Source: Mesorhabditis belari (Eukaryota; Nematoda; Chromadorea; Rhabditida; Rhabditidae). Taken from it: a stretch of 64,000 nt of DNA. The notes beneath the pieces were generated by a model, which saw nothing but the letters and a program-made list of their open reading frames with translations, was not told where the DNA came from and did no database searches. The stretch lies in contig CAUEEP010000743.1 in the NCBI GenBank assembly GCA_958450365.1, positions 8,301,501-8,365,500 of the forward strand. The letters run 5' to 3'. The translations under genes were made by a program, and so were the position numbers. How positions within the stretch are numbered: the first letter of the stretch is position 1; every line of letters begins with the position of its first letter. Below are positions 46,549-59,049 of this stretch, piece by piece.

Positions 46549-47777
46549 ATTGCTCGATTCATCTTTTCAATCTGTTTTATGTATGTCTTTGTCAGATTGG
46601 CTAGCAATCGTAGGTGTTTTGTTATATATAAAAGTTTTATATGATTCTTTGAAAATATGTGTTTATTGAGAATAAACGTTCGGAACCGGTCATATTTATT
46701 AGTAGAATCAAAAAACAGAAAAGCGGTGATTTCAAAACTAGTAACTATCAATAACATATAGCAGCTGATGATAAACAACTCTTAGTTTGGTGATTAGAAG
46801 TGTATGTCGCTTAAAAAGAGAAAAAGGCGTGCCTGCATTGGGGCAGTGCAGTTTTTTGGCAGACGCCTATATTTGTACGCTTTCCATGGAAAAAAAAACA
46901 GATTCTAATCTTGTACCTATCACCGTTATAATTTAAAATATTTGGAAGCAACAAAAACTTAGCTTTTTAATTTTTTATATTTTCGAATAAACTCCAAATC
47001 TATAAAACTTTTTTTAGAAAAACTCAATCTTCAAATAACGATGCATAAAATACTATAAACAACAAACAACAGTAATTCTTTAAACGTCCTCACAAAAGTT
47101 TGGAGACGTAGATAAGTAACAAAGAATTTATGATGAGGGGCAATCGGAGACAAGGAGAGGGAATCGCGAAAAAAAAGCGAAAAATAGAAACAAAGTTGTT
47201 AACGGTATGCAAATGATAAGGAACGCTTAGGGAGAAAAACCGGGAAATTTTGGACGATACTCGAGAAAGTGACACGCATTTGAACATGGGCTGTGTTTTT
47301 TTTTTTAATTCCTCAAATATTCCTAAAAATTACATGGCCTCATGTTTTTGGTTGATTTCGTGTGTATCTTAAAAAAGATAGGGGGGAAGGGGTCATGATA
47401 AAAATACAAAAGACAACATAAAAATCGAAAAAGGGGACTAACATGGAATTTTAACGAGATAAACACGTCGAGATGCTGGAGTACGTGTGGTGGACCCTAG
47501 AAAAAAAGGCACGCGGACACAAAAATCGGGGTTGAGTGTGCGTGACCACTGCGCAACTAGAAACTCTAAGGGTTACGGCGAGTCCCGCTCGAGGAGGAGG
47601 GCTTAATGGGGAGAGTAAACGAGAAGGAGAGATGAGAGATTTCATCGATGACTCGTTCACACAACTCACAGGGGACAACCGTCAACGGACTAATTTAAAA
47701 CGATAATTCTTTCTCCTTACTATCTATAACACTGGGGATCACTAGCTGCTTGACCGAATCGGCGCCCGAAATTCGCC
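46549..47777. other. Convergent 3' region between cox-5A and hlh-11
   Basis: About 1.2 kb between two genes that point toward each other. Only 3' UTR-like AT-rich and purine-rich sequence is seen, with no exon that I can support. Confidence 0.5.
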
Positions 47778-50353
47778 TCAACGTACGAGCAGATTTGCGT
47801 GCGAGGTCGGTGTTGAAGGTGTTGTTGCCTAAATGTTTGTTTAATTTAATGTTTAATGATTTCTTGGTGTTATTGTGCCAGTTTCTATTCACACCATTTT
47901 ATTTTGGAAACTAGTCAGAAGGAACTAGTAAGGGAAACTAGTAGTAGTAATGGAAACTAGTAAGGGCATAGTAACTAGTAATGGAAACTAGTAAGGGCAT
48001 ACCGAGTCAAAAACGTATGGAGTATGGGCTACAGTGTAAAAAATTTCACAGAGCCAACTTAATTATCGAGTAACATTTACGTACTACAAAATCTCGAATA
48101 AAATTCCAATCCTGTGTAATTTAAGCTGATGGTGATTCTCTTTTTTACTGATGCTTACCTGAAAACCGCCACCTTCAAGGTGCCTGATGGCATCAAGAAT
48201 GACATTAAGCGAGCGATTTGTTTGGAATGAAGTTGATGCTGGTGGAGTGCATTGTTGCGGAGGTGATGGGGATCCGTTTGCTCCCGTCACTGCCGTTAGT
48301 GATTTGCTCAGCGGTACAAAGCCGAGCTGCATCGAGGTCGTTGAAGTGACAGTCGGCGAACCGGCCAGTGATGAGCCTGTGGAGCACATCCGAGACACAG
48401 CCGACACGGGATCAATGCTTCCTGAAATTTATTGATTTGCGTTCACTTCTAGGAGATCAAACCTGGAGTTGTTGGTGTCGGTCTAATCACGGAAACGGTG
48501 GCCTCAGGTGAAAGGGCACTAGCGAGCGGTGAGTTTGAGTGAACGGCCAATGAGAGCAAAGGAAGTGGAGCGAGAGTGGGCACAGTGAGCAAAGTGGATG
48601 GAAGTTCCTCTTTGATCTCAAAGCGTTGCAACACTTTCGCTTGCTCTTCTGCACTCGCCAAAACACACTGTGGGGTGGTCGTGGTTGCTGTTAGTGGTAA
48701 CTAAATTTGTAAACGATTTTGAAAAATTGGGGTTTTTTTTCTAAATACCTGAGCTAATTGAGTTTCGTAGAGAACCCGAAGACCTCGTTCTCTTTCGAGT
48801 GCACTTTGTAGTTGTTCTATCACTTGACGTGTTTCTTCACTCGCCGCGTCATCTGGAAATATGTTTTTGAAAGAAAAATAAGATATATGCTTTGAGAAGT
48901 GCAAGTTTTCACAATACAAACCGGAAAGTCGGCGTCTTTTTGAAGTGGCTTCTTCTCTATCATCTAACAAACGGTTCATTTCTGATTTGAGATTGTGAAT
49001 GAGATCGGCGGTCTGCTGGAGAATTGCCGCCTGAAACTTGCAATTTCTTTTATATTATAGTTTTCTTAATGCAAATCTCCTTCCCATACCTATCAATGCT
49101 TAACCGATTCCCCATTTCTAACTAACCTTGCTGAGCTTTTCGCCTTCTTTGCGCGGTAACAAGTTGCGAAGCGACATGAACCCAGCATTGATGCTTTGCA
49201 TTCGACGACGCTCATTGCAATTCGCGATTTGTCTTCGCATTCTTCGGTCTGGATCAAGACAGCCATTATTGTTTGGAGAAACGGCTGCAGAGTCAGAGTA
49301 TCGCCCCCTGAAATTTGTGCATTCGCGTTTTTCATCTGAAACAAAAGGCAAAGACAACAGCTGATATGGAATGGGAAGAGGAAAAAGGAGGGCCGAGACA
49401 AGCCAAAGGCAAACAAAAGGGGGGCCTCCCTCATCCCTTTTCTCTCTCTGTGAGTCCATCTTTTAGTATGCACTTTCACTTTCGGTCATCCTTCCATGTA
49501 AATTAACCGAAATACCACAAAACATTCAATAAGCAAGGTTTCAATAAGACTGCGCCACGGTAACAAAATTATGCGACAGCCCCAAAACATCCAGGTTTCG
49601 GTTGGTTTGACTAATAGAGGCCATCTTTGTCTCGAGGGAAAGCTCTTTCAGGGACACTGTAAGCTACGTAAACCCTCTCCGCCCGCTTTTCACTTTTTAT
49701 GTATACCTCAAAAGCTCTCGGGACTCAAAAATAGTGTCTAGATATGTTTCTCTTTTATGAAAAAAAAGATTTATCCAAGTGAGGGGTAGATGAAAATCAA
49801 CTATGCTTTTGAAGGGGAAATGCGTTGGGAGAGAAAAGACCAAATGGTCAGCTGTTCGGCGCTCAAACAGTCAGCTGTTCTTTGCTTCAAAACGAATGCC
49901 CCTAGGAGACCCATGTGCCACATGCTCTCTTCCATCTCCTTTTCCATCTCCTTTTCCATATCCCTTTCTCATTTCCACCAAAACTACCCCCTTTCTACCA
50001 ATCGACTTCTCAAGAAAAAAGGTTTTCCAGGAATTTTTCTCTAAGATGAAGGAAATAATCGGGATTCATATAAGCAAATCAAAAAAGCTGATCAAAACAA
50101 ACCCGTTGATGTGCATGCCACTGTTTGGCAACTGATTGAGTGACCACTCGTTAAGCCCACCCGACGGGGAAAGCTCTCCTTCTCCACTATCTACGATATC
50201 CACCTGAATAATGTTTTATTTTAATCTTGCTATTCATTTTCATTTCCGAACCTCGTCAGCAATATCGGTGTCAATCTCTTCAACATCAAGCATCTTCTCA
50301 ACCAGCATCGATCCCGAATCGAGAATGTCACGGCTTTCGCACGAACGAACCAT
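47778..50353 (-). CDS. hlh-11: AP-4-type bHLH transcription factor (HLH-11-like)
   Basis: Exons read by phase: 50252-50353, 50103-50203, 49127-49307, then about 48910-49031, 48748-48853, 48465-48670, 48160-48422 and about 47778-47827. The third exon carries the basic region and helix 1 (RRMRRQIANCNERRRMQSINAGF), loop and LLPRKEGEKLSK. The next exon gives helix 2 (AAILQQTADLIHNL). A leucine-zipper-like coil follows (ETRQVIEQLQSALERERGLRVLYETQLAQ). The conserved C-terminal block NRSLNVILDAIRHLEGG also matches vertebrate AP-4. It is a nuclear factor binding E-box DNA as a dimer. The ATG lies directly after TTTACAG, so the spliced leader would supply essentially the whole 5' UTR. The reading of the final small exon rests on phase only; another frame there stays open longer. 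Confidence 0.88.
47920..48003. repeat. Short tandem repeat with ACTAGTAA-type unit
   Basis: GGAAACTAGTAA-like units recur five to six times with spacers (AAGGGCATA, GTAGT). It lies in the last intron of hlh-11. Confidence 0.7.
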
Positions 50354-52491
50354 CTGTAAATGTTATAATGATATAATTCTTATGCAAACATAACGCACCT
50401 TTTGATTTAAACTAAACTAATGAGGGGAGGGACGGGTCGAGGTGCCGTTTGGGGCCAAGTGAGGAAAGCACCTGAAATTGGAAAGTATGCAAAAAAAAAA
50501 GCTGGGATAATAATTGCAAAAGGTCAGAAATTATTCCACGAAACGTTGAATGGATAATTGTTTGACATTCGCCTTGGCGTGTTTATTGCATTTGAATTAG
50601 GAGCAGAATATTGTCGACAAAAAGACGAAACATGCATGTGCGACATTTACAATAAAACGGAATTTTGCAAAAAAAAAATTCAAGTTTTTTGAAACATAAA
50701 CGATGAGATTCTTTTGAACAGGTATTGGGACAATGAAACGCTCGAAAAGAGGGTCCTAAAATTCATAAATGAGGCGAAAATTTAGTGAGAAATATTCAGA
50801 AAAATGTCGCGCAAAAGCTTGAATGGTAGCCAGAATTGTGTTGTGACTGTAGACACTATATTGGCAATGTCCACTATTTTAGGCCCCGAAAAAAATGAGC
50901 GCTGGTATAGGGAGAGAGGTGAGCGAGTGGTCGACGAAGGGAGATGGTGGCGAGAGGGGCAACGCGACGCATCAGCTGGCTGCGATGCGCGTCTGTTCTA
51001 GCCGCAAGACGGGCGGCTGAGTGTGCTTTGGCCTGTGCTGGCTCTCAGCCGGCGTGTCTTTCTCTCTCAAATATTCACACTATCTCTCAAGCACTTTCTC
51101 GATTTTCTTCTCTCTTTCACAAGGAGTCGACCGCTCTCTTGATTGCTCCCCTTTCCCCTGATCTCTCTTTCACATTCATCTCTCCTTTCCTCCTCTAGCC
51201 GTTCTAATTGACCAGTGCAGTCTACCCTCCATTCACTCCCATCACTCCCATTCTCTCTTCCCCTTCTCTCTTCTCCTTTCCTGGGGGTCCCGCCGAGAAA
51301 AAACAGCTGTCTTATCATCTCTACATCTTCTCGACATTGATTTTTTTCACCGTTTCACCCTAGAGAAAAAAGTTATCGTTTACCGCACACAGATAGTTTG
51401 AATCGGAAGACAAAAGAGCCGCCTGGAAAAATCTTAACACTTCACGATAACGGCATTTTGGGCGTACAGTCTCGTAGTCGATAACTGTTTTACTAATAAT
51501 TTAGTGAAAATTGAAAGATAAACAAAACTATTATAGTGATTCGATGGTCCTGGAGCTCCTCTTGAAAACTAGTACAAAGTTGCCAAGAACTTTCTGCGAA
51601 ATAAATAAAAAAAGTTCTTAAAAACTTGAGTTGACACCAACAATAATCGTCATTAGTAAGGCCGATCGGTTTTGAAGTAAAAATTTTAGAGGAAGTTCTG
51701 AGCTACCTGGTATTGACTGAAAATTGACAAAAAAAAGTGGTCTAGGGTATCTTGATTGATTTGAAGTTTATTGATAAATATATATACTATGAACACTTTT
51801 TAGTCACTTAATTCAAATTGCCAAACTCGTGTGATGCTTTGAACCTTCTGCAAATTAACTACTTCATCTTTAACCAAAAACTATGCATTTACTTCTGAAA
51901 GAAAGTTTTGATCAATTAATTCGACTTATCAAGATCCGAGAGTCACTTTTGGATCAAATTTTGTTTCGAATTTGGGGTTTGGTGGTTTTTCTCGAAGAAC
52001 ACAATTGCTTCACAGCCAAATTGGGTTTTTTTCCTTGGGGGCCGTGTGAAAAGGTGCGCGAGAAGGCCTTCCAATATTTAGTTTCTGCTTTTCCATTCAG
52101 GGGTGAAGGGGAAAGGGAAAGGCATTCGATGGAAGGAGAATGGGTGAAAAAGAAAAAGAAGATAGGGACCGAAGTGTATAGAGGGGGAAGAGGCCCGCGA
52201 GAAGGGCACAGGGCCCCGCGAGGCCCTGAATCGATGCCCCCACGCATCTCCCCTTTCAAGCTCTTCTCCCCATCCCTCACACGCACCGATTTTCGCTTCT
52301 TCTCCTCCAAATCCTGACGTTTGACCAAAAAGAGCTGCCTAACTCCCGGCTGAAAGCATCTGATCCGATTCGTCTCCCTTTTGCAACTATCACACACCGT
52401 TTTCAACGCATTGGCTTACTGAGCTGACATTTGCGAAAGTTTCTGCCAAATGCGTTACTGATTTATCTTTCTGTCACAAACACACCAACTC
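50354..52491. other. Divergent intergenic region between hlh-11 and mfsd-6
   Basis: About 2.1 kb that should contain both promoters. It holds CT-rich tracts (about 51060-51290), a fragment GGCGTACAGTCTCGTAGTCGA (about 51462) related to the element at 57503-57754, and a low-complexity open frame at 51883-52317 that I do not accept as a gene. Confidence 0.5.
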
Positions 52492-55400
52492 ATGGAGGAC
52501 AGTGCTGGCCAAGTGCGCACCGTGCGCATCTTGGGGCGCACTTTTCCCAGGTTTGCCTTTTTTAGATGAAAAGTTTATTGCGGATACAGTAGCATTCATG
52601 TGTCTTTTCAGAGAGACATTGATGTGTCGTCTTTTCTATTTATGCTTTTTCGCTTCCTTCGGATCTTTATTCCCATTGCTTGGAGTTTACTTCAAGCAAC
52701 TTGGAATGACTGCAACTCAAGCTGGACTTCTTCTTGGTAAGATCTCATTTGCTGACCTTCAAGACTTTAATTTAATAGATGTAAAGGAAAAAACATGAAA
52801 TGTATAAGTTTAATGGAAACTTGCATGTGTTCAAATCCAGGTTGTCGTCCGATTGTCGAGTTGGCTTCACATCCGTTTTGGGCTTCGTTTGCATCTCGGT
52901 TCCGTAAAGAGAAATTGTTGCTCCTTTTCTCACTCGGCTCGCTAATCATATTTACGTTGGCTATCGGACTAGTGCAAGTGGGGGGATCCTCTTCAACTCA
53001 TTTCATATGGATGTTAAGTCTTTAAACCGAGATTATTAATTTCAGCCAATTACTCCATTTTGTGTGGTTCTTATGGAAACGGAAGATGGTCGACCAGCTC
53101 CACCAACCGGCAATGAGACTTGTGTGTCGATGCTCTCACCACCCGGTGAAGTGAGTAACAGCGTCATTTGTAAATGAAAAAAGGATTTAACATATTCGCC
53201 GTGAATTTAGCACTTTTTTGAGCTGATAATTTGCACCAGGAAATTTTCGATGATGAGGAATTTGAATCCGTTATCAGTTTTTAAAGAAAACCGCTCTATT
53301 TTTAGATATTTCATTCGGTTTTAGATATTTCAGATAACCACCCAAGTTTTAGAGAGTTTTGTGACGTGATTTGTGATAAAGTTGCTCAAAAACTAATAAC
53401 GGATTCAGATTCTCCATCCCAGAATGCCTCTGGTTACAAATTTACAAGGTAAACTGAATTTGACTTGCAGGTGATTCGTGGTGGTGCGATTGGGATGTTG
53501 AAAGAAGTGGCAGGATTAGGAAAAAAACGACGTGAAGCTCGACGAGAAGGCGGAAGAGAGGGAAAGCCTCGGAAAATGAAGGCATCCACAACTACAACCA
53601 CAACCGCCGCGCCAAAAGGTCACCCATCTTTATTGATGAGAAACAAAAGACTAATTTAGCTATTCTGGAAAGTATCATCGATTTATCGTCAGTTGAAAAG
53701 TCTGGTGTCGTTGGAATTTCGCCGGTTTACATCACAAAAGAAGAGGTTCGAAATCGTTGACTCAAAAATATTCAAGAGTTCAAGGTTTGCAACTACGATG
53801 AAGAATCCTATGGAATCCTTGTAACTCCACCACATTCGACTCGTGTCTATCAGTTAATATCAACATTGTCTTTTGTTTAGAAGAGCTTTATTTCAGACAA
53901 TCCCATGTCGAGCAAGCATTCATGATGTTACTCTTGTTGATTGTTTTTGGGGAATTTCTCTCTTCTCCAGCACTCAGTCTTGCCGATACAGCCACTCTGA
54001 ATGCTTGTAAAGATCATCCACAAGAGGTTTTGTAAAAACACAAATACATAGGTTACGTACTTTAGTTCGGGAAAATTCGATTATTCGGTTCAGTCGGATG
54101 GGGAACAGCTATGTTTATCATGGGAATCGCACTCGATTATTCGGATACATTTCGGTAAAAGTTTATCTGAACAAAATGAACAAGAATACAACAGAAATCA
54201 CCCGTGTCCGATCAAAAATTCAACCGAGAAGAACTATGTCCTTTGCTTTGTGATGTGTTCGGTGTTCATGGTGGCCGCGATGCTCGTTGGTAAGTTTCAT
54301 TTTGTTAAGAGTTAGCTGAAACCTATGTACGTTCGATTTTGAAACCTTTCCTTTTATCTTCAAAACCTCTTTTTCGCGTACCACTTTTAAAAAATCCTTA
54401 CTGCAGCGACTCAACTCAAATTTGGCACCGAATCGATGCGTCCAGATGAGGCGGCTGGATTGGCGATGGATGCACGAAGTGAAGAAGTCGCACCAGCTAT
54501 AGCCGAAAAAGCACGAAATCGACAAGTACAAGTGAGTTCTGAAAGAGAAATGAAAACTCTGGAAGCATTTAGGCGGATGCAACCGCTGAGAATAGCCTGC
54601 TCACCGCGATAAAAGCTCTCTTAAATCTACATATTATAATCTTCTTTATTCTCGTCACAATATTCGGAATGGGAACTGGAATTGTTTTCTCTTTCCTTTA
54701 TTGGACTCTCCAAGTGAAGCGAACCTTCGAAACAAACATCTAAAAGAGAATTTAGGATTTGGGCGGTTCTCCGTCACTTTTCGGAATGCTTTCTGTAGTG
54801 AATCATGGCGGTGAAATCATTGTCTATTTTTATGCATTCCGTATAATCAACAAATTCGGACATATGAGAGTAACAAATTCTCATTGAAATTATCAGGAAA
54901 CAATACTTTTAGACAATCTATGGTTGTCTTCTTGTGAACACCGTTCGATTCTTTATTTTGGCTCTGATCGACAATGCCTTTTTGGCCATTCCTTTGCAAG
55001 CTTTACAGGGTAACGATACATTCGAAATATTTATATCTATTGCTACAATACTAAAATACATATACCAATACATTGCAGGTTTGGTAATTGGAGTGCTATG
55101 GGCCTGTGCCTCCTCATACATTTCCCTGATCGCACCAGCTCATGTGAAATCGTCAGCACAACAGTTGTTGTTCTTACTGTATCAAGGTGTCGGGAAAGGA
55201 ATTGGTTCAATTCTTGGTGGCATTTGTATTCAGACAATGGGTAAGCGGAAAACTTTATTGACTTTAAAAAGAATTCTTCCAGGTGCTCGTCCATGCTTCG
55301 TTTTGTATGGAATTCTTTGCGCGATCGCCGCTGGAGCTGGTTTTGCCATCAATAGAAAGTTCAAATATGATGGAATCAAATACAATGCGGGAATGTTCGA

Positions 55401-55632
55401 CGATGAAGAGTGCGATATTTTAGGTACATAATCGAATAAAAACAAAAAAACGAATAAATATACAATGTTCTTCATATAAAAATGAAATATTTTAGCACCC
55501 CAAGGCGTTCCATCAATGCGCACGGACATTCATGATGCATTTGTCCCCCAGACTGCTGTTTCGAATGTAAACTATGGAGCAATCGATCCAACTCAAGATG
55601 CTTATGATCGATATGTTAGCTCTGCACAATAG
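52492..55632 (+). CDS. mfsd-6: MFSD6-type major facilitator superfamily transporter
   Basis: Exons from ATG 52492 to TAG 55630 were read by phase. The first membrane block (LFYLCFFASFGSLFPLLGVYFKQLGMTATQAGLLLG) is the classic start of the MFSD6/MFS_1-like family. It continues with GCRPIVELASHPFWASFASRFRKEK (cytoplasmic A-motif-like loop), a long polar loop with a Lys/Arg-rich stretch, GEFLSSPALSLADTATL, FGSVGWG, SFLYWTLQDLGGSPSLFGMLSVVNHGGE, and LYQGVGKGIGSILGG near the end. About 12 membrane segments are expected. Homologues include C. elegans MFSD-6 and vertebrate MFSD6. The substrate is not known from sequence. The C-terminus is acidic then polar. An intron at 53151-53470 contains a foldback element. 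Confidence 0.88.
53255..53419. repeat. Foldback element in mfsd-6 intron
   Basis: GAATTTGAATCCGTTATCAG and CTAATAACGGATTCAGATTC form the arms of about 28 nt around an AT-rich loop. Confidence 0.65.
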
Positions 55633-56176
55633 AGAAGAGCTAAACAATTTGTGAAACTTACTATGGCTTCTAGGATTCCGATATTCTTTCAATTTTAAAG
55701 ATATTGTAATCGAAATTCCAATTGAAATCACTGCCTCATTTTCACCAATCTTCTAACTATAAGTCATGGAGAAAATTCACTTAGATTTTCTTGAGTTTTT
55801 GGTGATTCACATTGCCAATTTATTTATTTTGTAATCACTGGTATATCAACGTAGGAGAAACATTAGTTAAGGCTTGTTATTTGATGTGCTTTTTAATTTA
55901 TTATTTATTTCAGCAATACCGAATTTTATGGGCAATAATTTACTCATATTTTTGCTAGAAATTAGGTTTTATATGGATTTTATTTACTATTAGATACATG
56001 CAAGTATTTGAAATGAGATTTTCACAGAGATTATTTTATGTTGTCTAATATTTCACAAGATGAGAATCACAAGATGTTTGAGCACGAATAGTAAAGTATA
56101 TATAATGATTTCCATAGTACACAATAATATTGTGGTGACAAGTAATAAGGATAGAAACATTTCAAAAACAGATAAA
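55633..56176. other. 3' region shared by convergent mfsd-6 and DHHC gene
   Basis: About 540 nt of AT-rich sequence between the mfsd-6 stop and the distal last exon of the palmitoyltransferase. It contains 3' UTRs and nothing else that I can support. Confidence 0.5.
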
Positions 56177-56300
56177 CTAAACAGCTCTAATCATGAGATC
56201 ATCGTCGTTCGATTCTTCGGAATCGGAAGGATTTTGTGCAAGTAGCGAATATCCGGCATCGTCAGTCACAAATCGCGAAAACGTTAAACCATCCCCGAGC
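56177..56300 (-). other. DHHC gene, distal alternative last exon
   Basis: After a GTTTAG acceptor the phase-2 reading gives [19 protein letters not shown] then an acidic stretch ([10 protein letters not shown]) and a TAG at 56177-56179. SLGDG is the usual continuation of this family after VYSS. The proximal exon 56420-56627 instead encodes [10 protein letters not shown] and ends with a TAA at 56420-56422. Confidence 0.7.
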
Positions 56301-59049
56301 CTAAACATAAGTCTATATTACGTATATAATCGCAGTAATATATAATAATTTTTGATATTACCCAATCCAATGAAGTTAATTACAAATCACAATAAAACAC
56401 AGGTCTCTACATAGACGCTTTAAGGATACACTTGAGATAGCACACCGGGTGAAATATTGCTGTTAGATAAAGGTGTCGAAGAACTATCTGTGGCGGTGTG
56501 CATAGATGGTTTCGTGAAAATGACGTCGGCAGGGACATCGGCTGTTGGCTCGTCAGGCAAGATACACGTCATTTCGAACGGTAATGTTTGATACGATGAA
56601 CAGTCCACCGTCACACCGTCACCTTCACTGCAAAGGGCAAAATGAAAAATAATAAAAAAAACATAAAATTTTTAAAAAGACAAAAGGTGTTTCCGGGCTC
56701 AAAGCAAGGAATGTAGCATGCTCTAAGTTAAAATATAAGAGGCCACAAAACTCACGAAGAATATACGGGAAGAAACCAGAAGAGTGGGCGAGGACCAAAA
56801 ACCTGACGAAAGTTTGCACGAATCCCCATGTTGAAAGCATGCTTGTCTTCACCCGCTGACAGCATTGGAGGTCGGAAAGACTCTAAATTCAAATGCTGTT
56901 TCGGACGAGATGTACTGCTGCCTATTATTATGTATTTATGCCTACCTACTCGCATTAATTAAGACTGTACAATATTTAATTTGAAACACCCACCAATTGT
57001 TGTTCTATTTCGTGCCACCAGATATAGGTGATAAAAGAATAAACCACCCAGTGATAACGAAAACATTCCGGAGACAAAGAACAGAAACAACATGTGAAAT
57101 TTGCCGACCTAAAAATAATATATTGAAATAAAAATCTTCAACTCACATCTGTTCTCCCCTCGTGGATATCATTTTTCCAAAAGCGAATGAAATATTGCAT
57201 GTCTGTTAAGAATCCAAATAAACAAAGAGCAATTCCATACCTGAAAATGATTTATATTTCCTCAATGCTGACAATACTCACCCTAAAAAGTGCAAGAAAA
57301 ATTTGTAGTTATGATAATTCACACACGTATTCACCCATGGACAATGATGATCGAATTTTCTAAAGCTAGTTATTGTAATCACTTAAGCTAATCTTACAAT
57401 ATACATTGCCCGCACATGGAACAATGATGGGACCGATCCGGCTTCAGGCAATGACATTTTGGACAATATCGCAAGACTAAAATTTCAATAGAAAAATACC
57501 CTAAATACTCTAATAGAAAGCCACCTCCATAATAACGGGCGTACAGTCGCGTAGTCTAACTTTGAACGTCCCGTTCTCCGCGCTGCTTTATGCTACAGTG
57601 TGCGCTTGGATGTCAAATGATAGCCCCCAAAATTAGTATTTTTTGGTACCAAAAGTGTAGTTAGGAAAAATCTAGGGGCTGAGAAAAAATTATTTTCTAA
57701 AAAGAAGTTAGACTACGCGACTGTACGAGGAAGTGGCGTTCTATTAGAGTATTTACGGTAACAAAAAAAAATTAGTACATTGTCCTCCACCATCATATGA
57801 TCGCATTCGAATTGGTAGCTTTTCTTGTGCAGCATATCTACAAAAATTATTTTATCCAATGTTCAGCCTATTTCACGTACCTTTGTAAAATTTGCGCTAT
57901 CCGTTTGTCGTCACCAGCACTGTTCTTAACATCATTCAATATTTCGACTGGAAGGAAAAACTAAATTAATTAAAATGTCCAAAGCTAATTTTCGAAAGCT
58001 ACCTGGCTTGGAGGTTTATGCAATTTTGCAAAAACGGTCGCACAATAAGACCAAATCAAGAGAACGAAGAAGAGATGAAAGCCGAAAAGGTAAAAACTTC
58101 TCTCAATCGCATTTTCCACGGTCACTAAAAATGAACAATATTTTAAGCAAACAAAAAAATGTCTTACAGAAGCAAAGTTGAATCACATACGCATAGTAAG
58201 CCCATGCCAATATTGAGAAGACGAACAAAACTGGCAGCCATCGAACAATCTAAAGAAATGTATATGCTTTCGAACTGCTCCTTCAATGTAAACTGAATAT
58301 TCTCCAAATTTGTACTTTCCCAGTATCATGGTGGTAAATCATTAGCGGGTTTTGATTAAATTATAAACCACAAAGTTTAAAGCTAATGGGTTGGGGAGAA
58401 TGAGTCGGCGCCGAAATTTAAAGAAACTTTTTGCACCCATAAAACCTTTAAATACACGTTTTGTTTCATCAAAATGGTCCACTATTTCCTTACAAAATGG
58501 CTTTTGAGAGATTCCACAAAGCTTTTCTTTTTTGGGATTTTATGGATTCCCAAACACAGCTAATCAAAATGACAAAAAGTCCGACTCATTGCTTGAACAG
58601 TTTCTTCCACATAAACCTCCTTTGGTGTTTATATAAAAAAGATAGAGCACACTCAATTACATAAGTTACCAAATTTCAGGAAGATCCCTCCAACCGTTTA
58701 CTCTAGATGACAGTTTATCGATTTTGTGAAAAAATGATCCTTTGTTGAGTTGAGGCGCTGTTTGAGTTCTCTTTTAAATATTATTTTGTAGAGAATTAGT
58801 TACCTTTCTACGGATATCAAACGCATATCATTTGACAAAGTCTGCTATAAGTTTTAGAAATTTCTTTGATTTTCGGCGTCGACTCATTCTCCCCAACCCA
58901 ATAGTTTAGATGAGTTTATACCAATCCAAGAAACAACAATGTACGTATCCAGTAGGATTAAGTAGTAGAAATGGAAAGAAAAAAATTTGTACCTGTAAGC
59001 ATCTATAGCAGCAGCCTCCTTCTTCGAAGCATTTTCTGGCACACCCCAT
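56177..59049 (-). CDS. DHHC palmitoyltransferase (DHHC2/15/20 group) with alternative last exons
   Basis: S-acylates cysteines of target proteins at membranes. The ATG at 59049 follows a TTTTAG acceptor by 10 nt. The N-terminus is cysteine-rich ([17 protein letters not shown]), then TM1 ([19 protein letters not shown]) and TM2 (about 58030-58130, FFVLLIWSY). The zinc-binding cysteine-rich domain follows ([23 protein letters not shown]), with catalytic DHHC in [21 protein letters not shown] (about 57290-57360). TM3 and TM4 are next, then the TTxE motif (NRTTIES) and the NxxxVFG-like NFRQVFG with WFLPVYSS. After VYSS the gene can join either exon 56420-56627 or exon 56177-56300, both in the right phase. 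A MITE-like element (57503-57754) and a 516-nt element (58386-58901) lie in introns. It is divergent from nars-2, 307 nt away. Confidence 0.9.
57503..57754. repeat. MITE-like element with about 55-nt terminal inverted repeats
   Basis: ACTCTAATAGAAAGCCACC...GTACAGTCGCGTAGTCTAAC at the left recurs inverted at 57708-57750 (GTTAGACTACGCGACTGTAC...CTATTAGAGT). It lies in a DHHC intron. Related bases are seen at about 51462. Confidence 0.75.
58386..58901. mobile_element. Non-autonomous TIR element, 516 bp, in the first DHHC intron
   Basis: The left end GGGTTGGGGAGAATGAGTCG is matched by the right end CGACTCATTCTCCCCAACCC, and the similarity continues for about 40 nt (GCCGAAATTTAAAGAAA / TTTCTTTGATTTTCGGC). 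TA flanks both sides. No transposase frame is inside. Confidence 0.8.

Noticed and set aside
49310..49345. Alternative start of the hlh-11 bHLH exon at an upstream TTTCAG (before ATGAAAAACGCG)
   Set aside because: Joining it to the preceding exon gives a stop codon, while the acceptor at 49308 keeps the frame; it could still be a minor alternative.
51883..52406. 144- and 150-residue open frames on opposite strands
   Set aside because: The frames mirror a GA-rich repeat, overlap each other and lie in the promoter region before mfsd-6; no family resemblance.
56420..56627. Splicing of the proximal DHHC last exon into the distal one
   Set aside because: The possible donor in the proximal exon (CAA|GTGTAT) is phase 0, while the distal exon needs phase 2.
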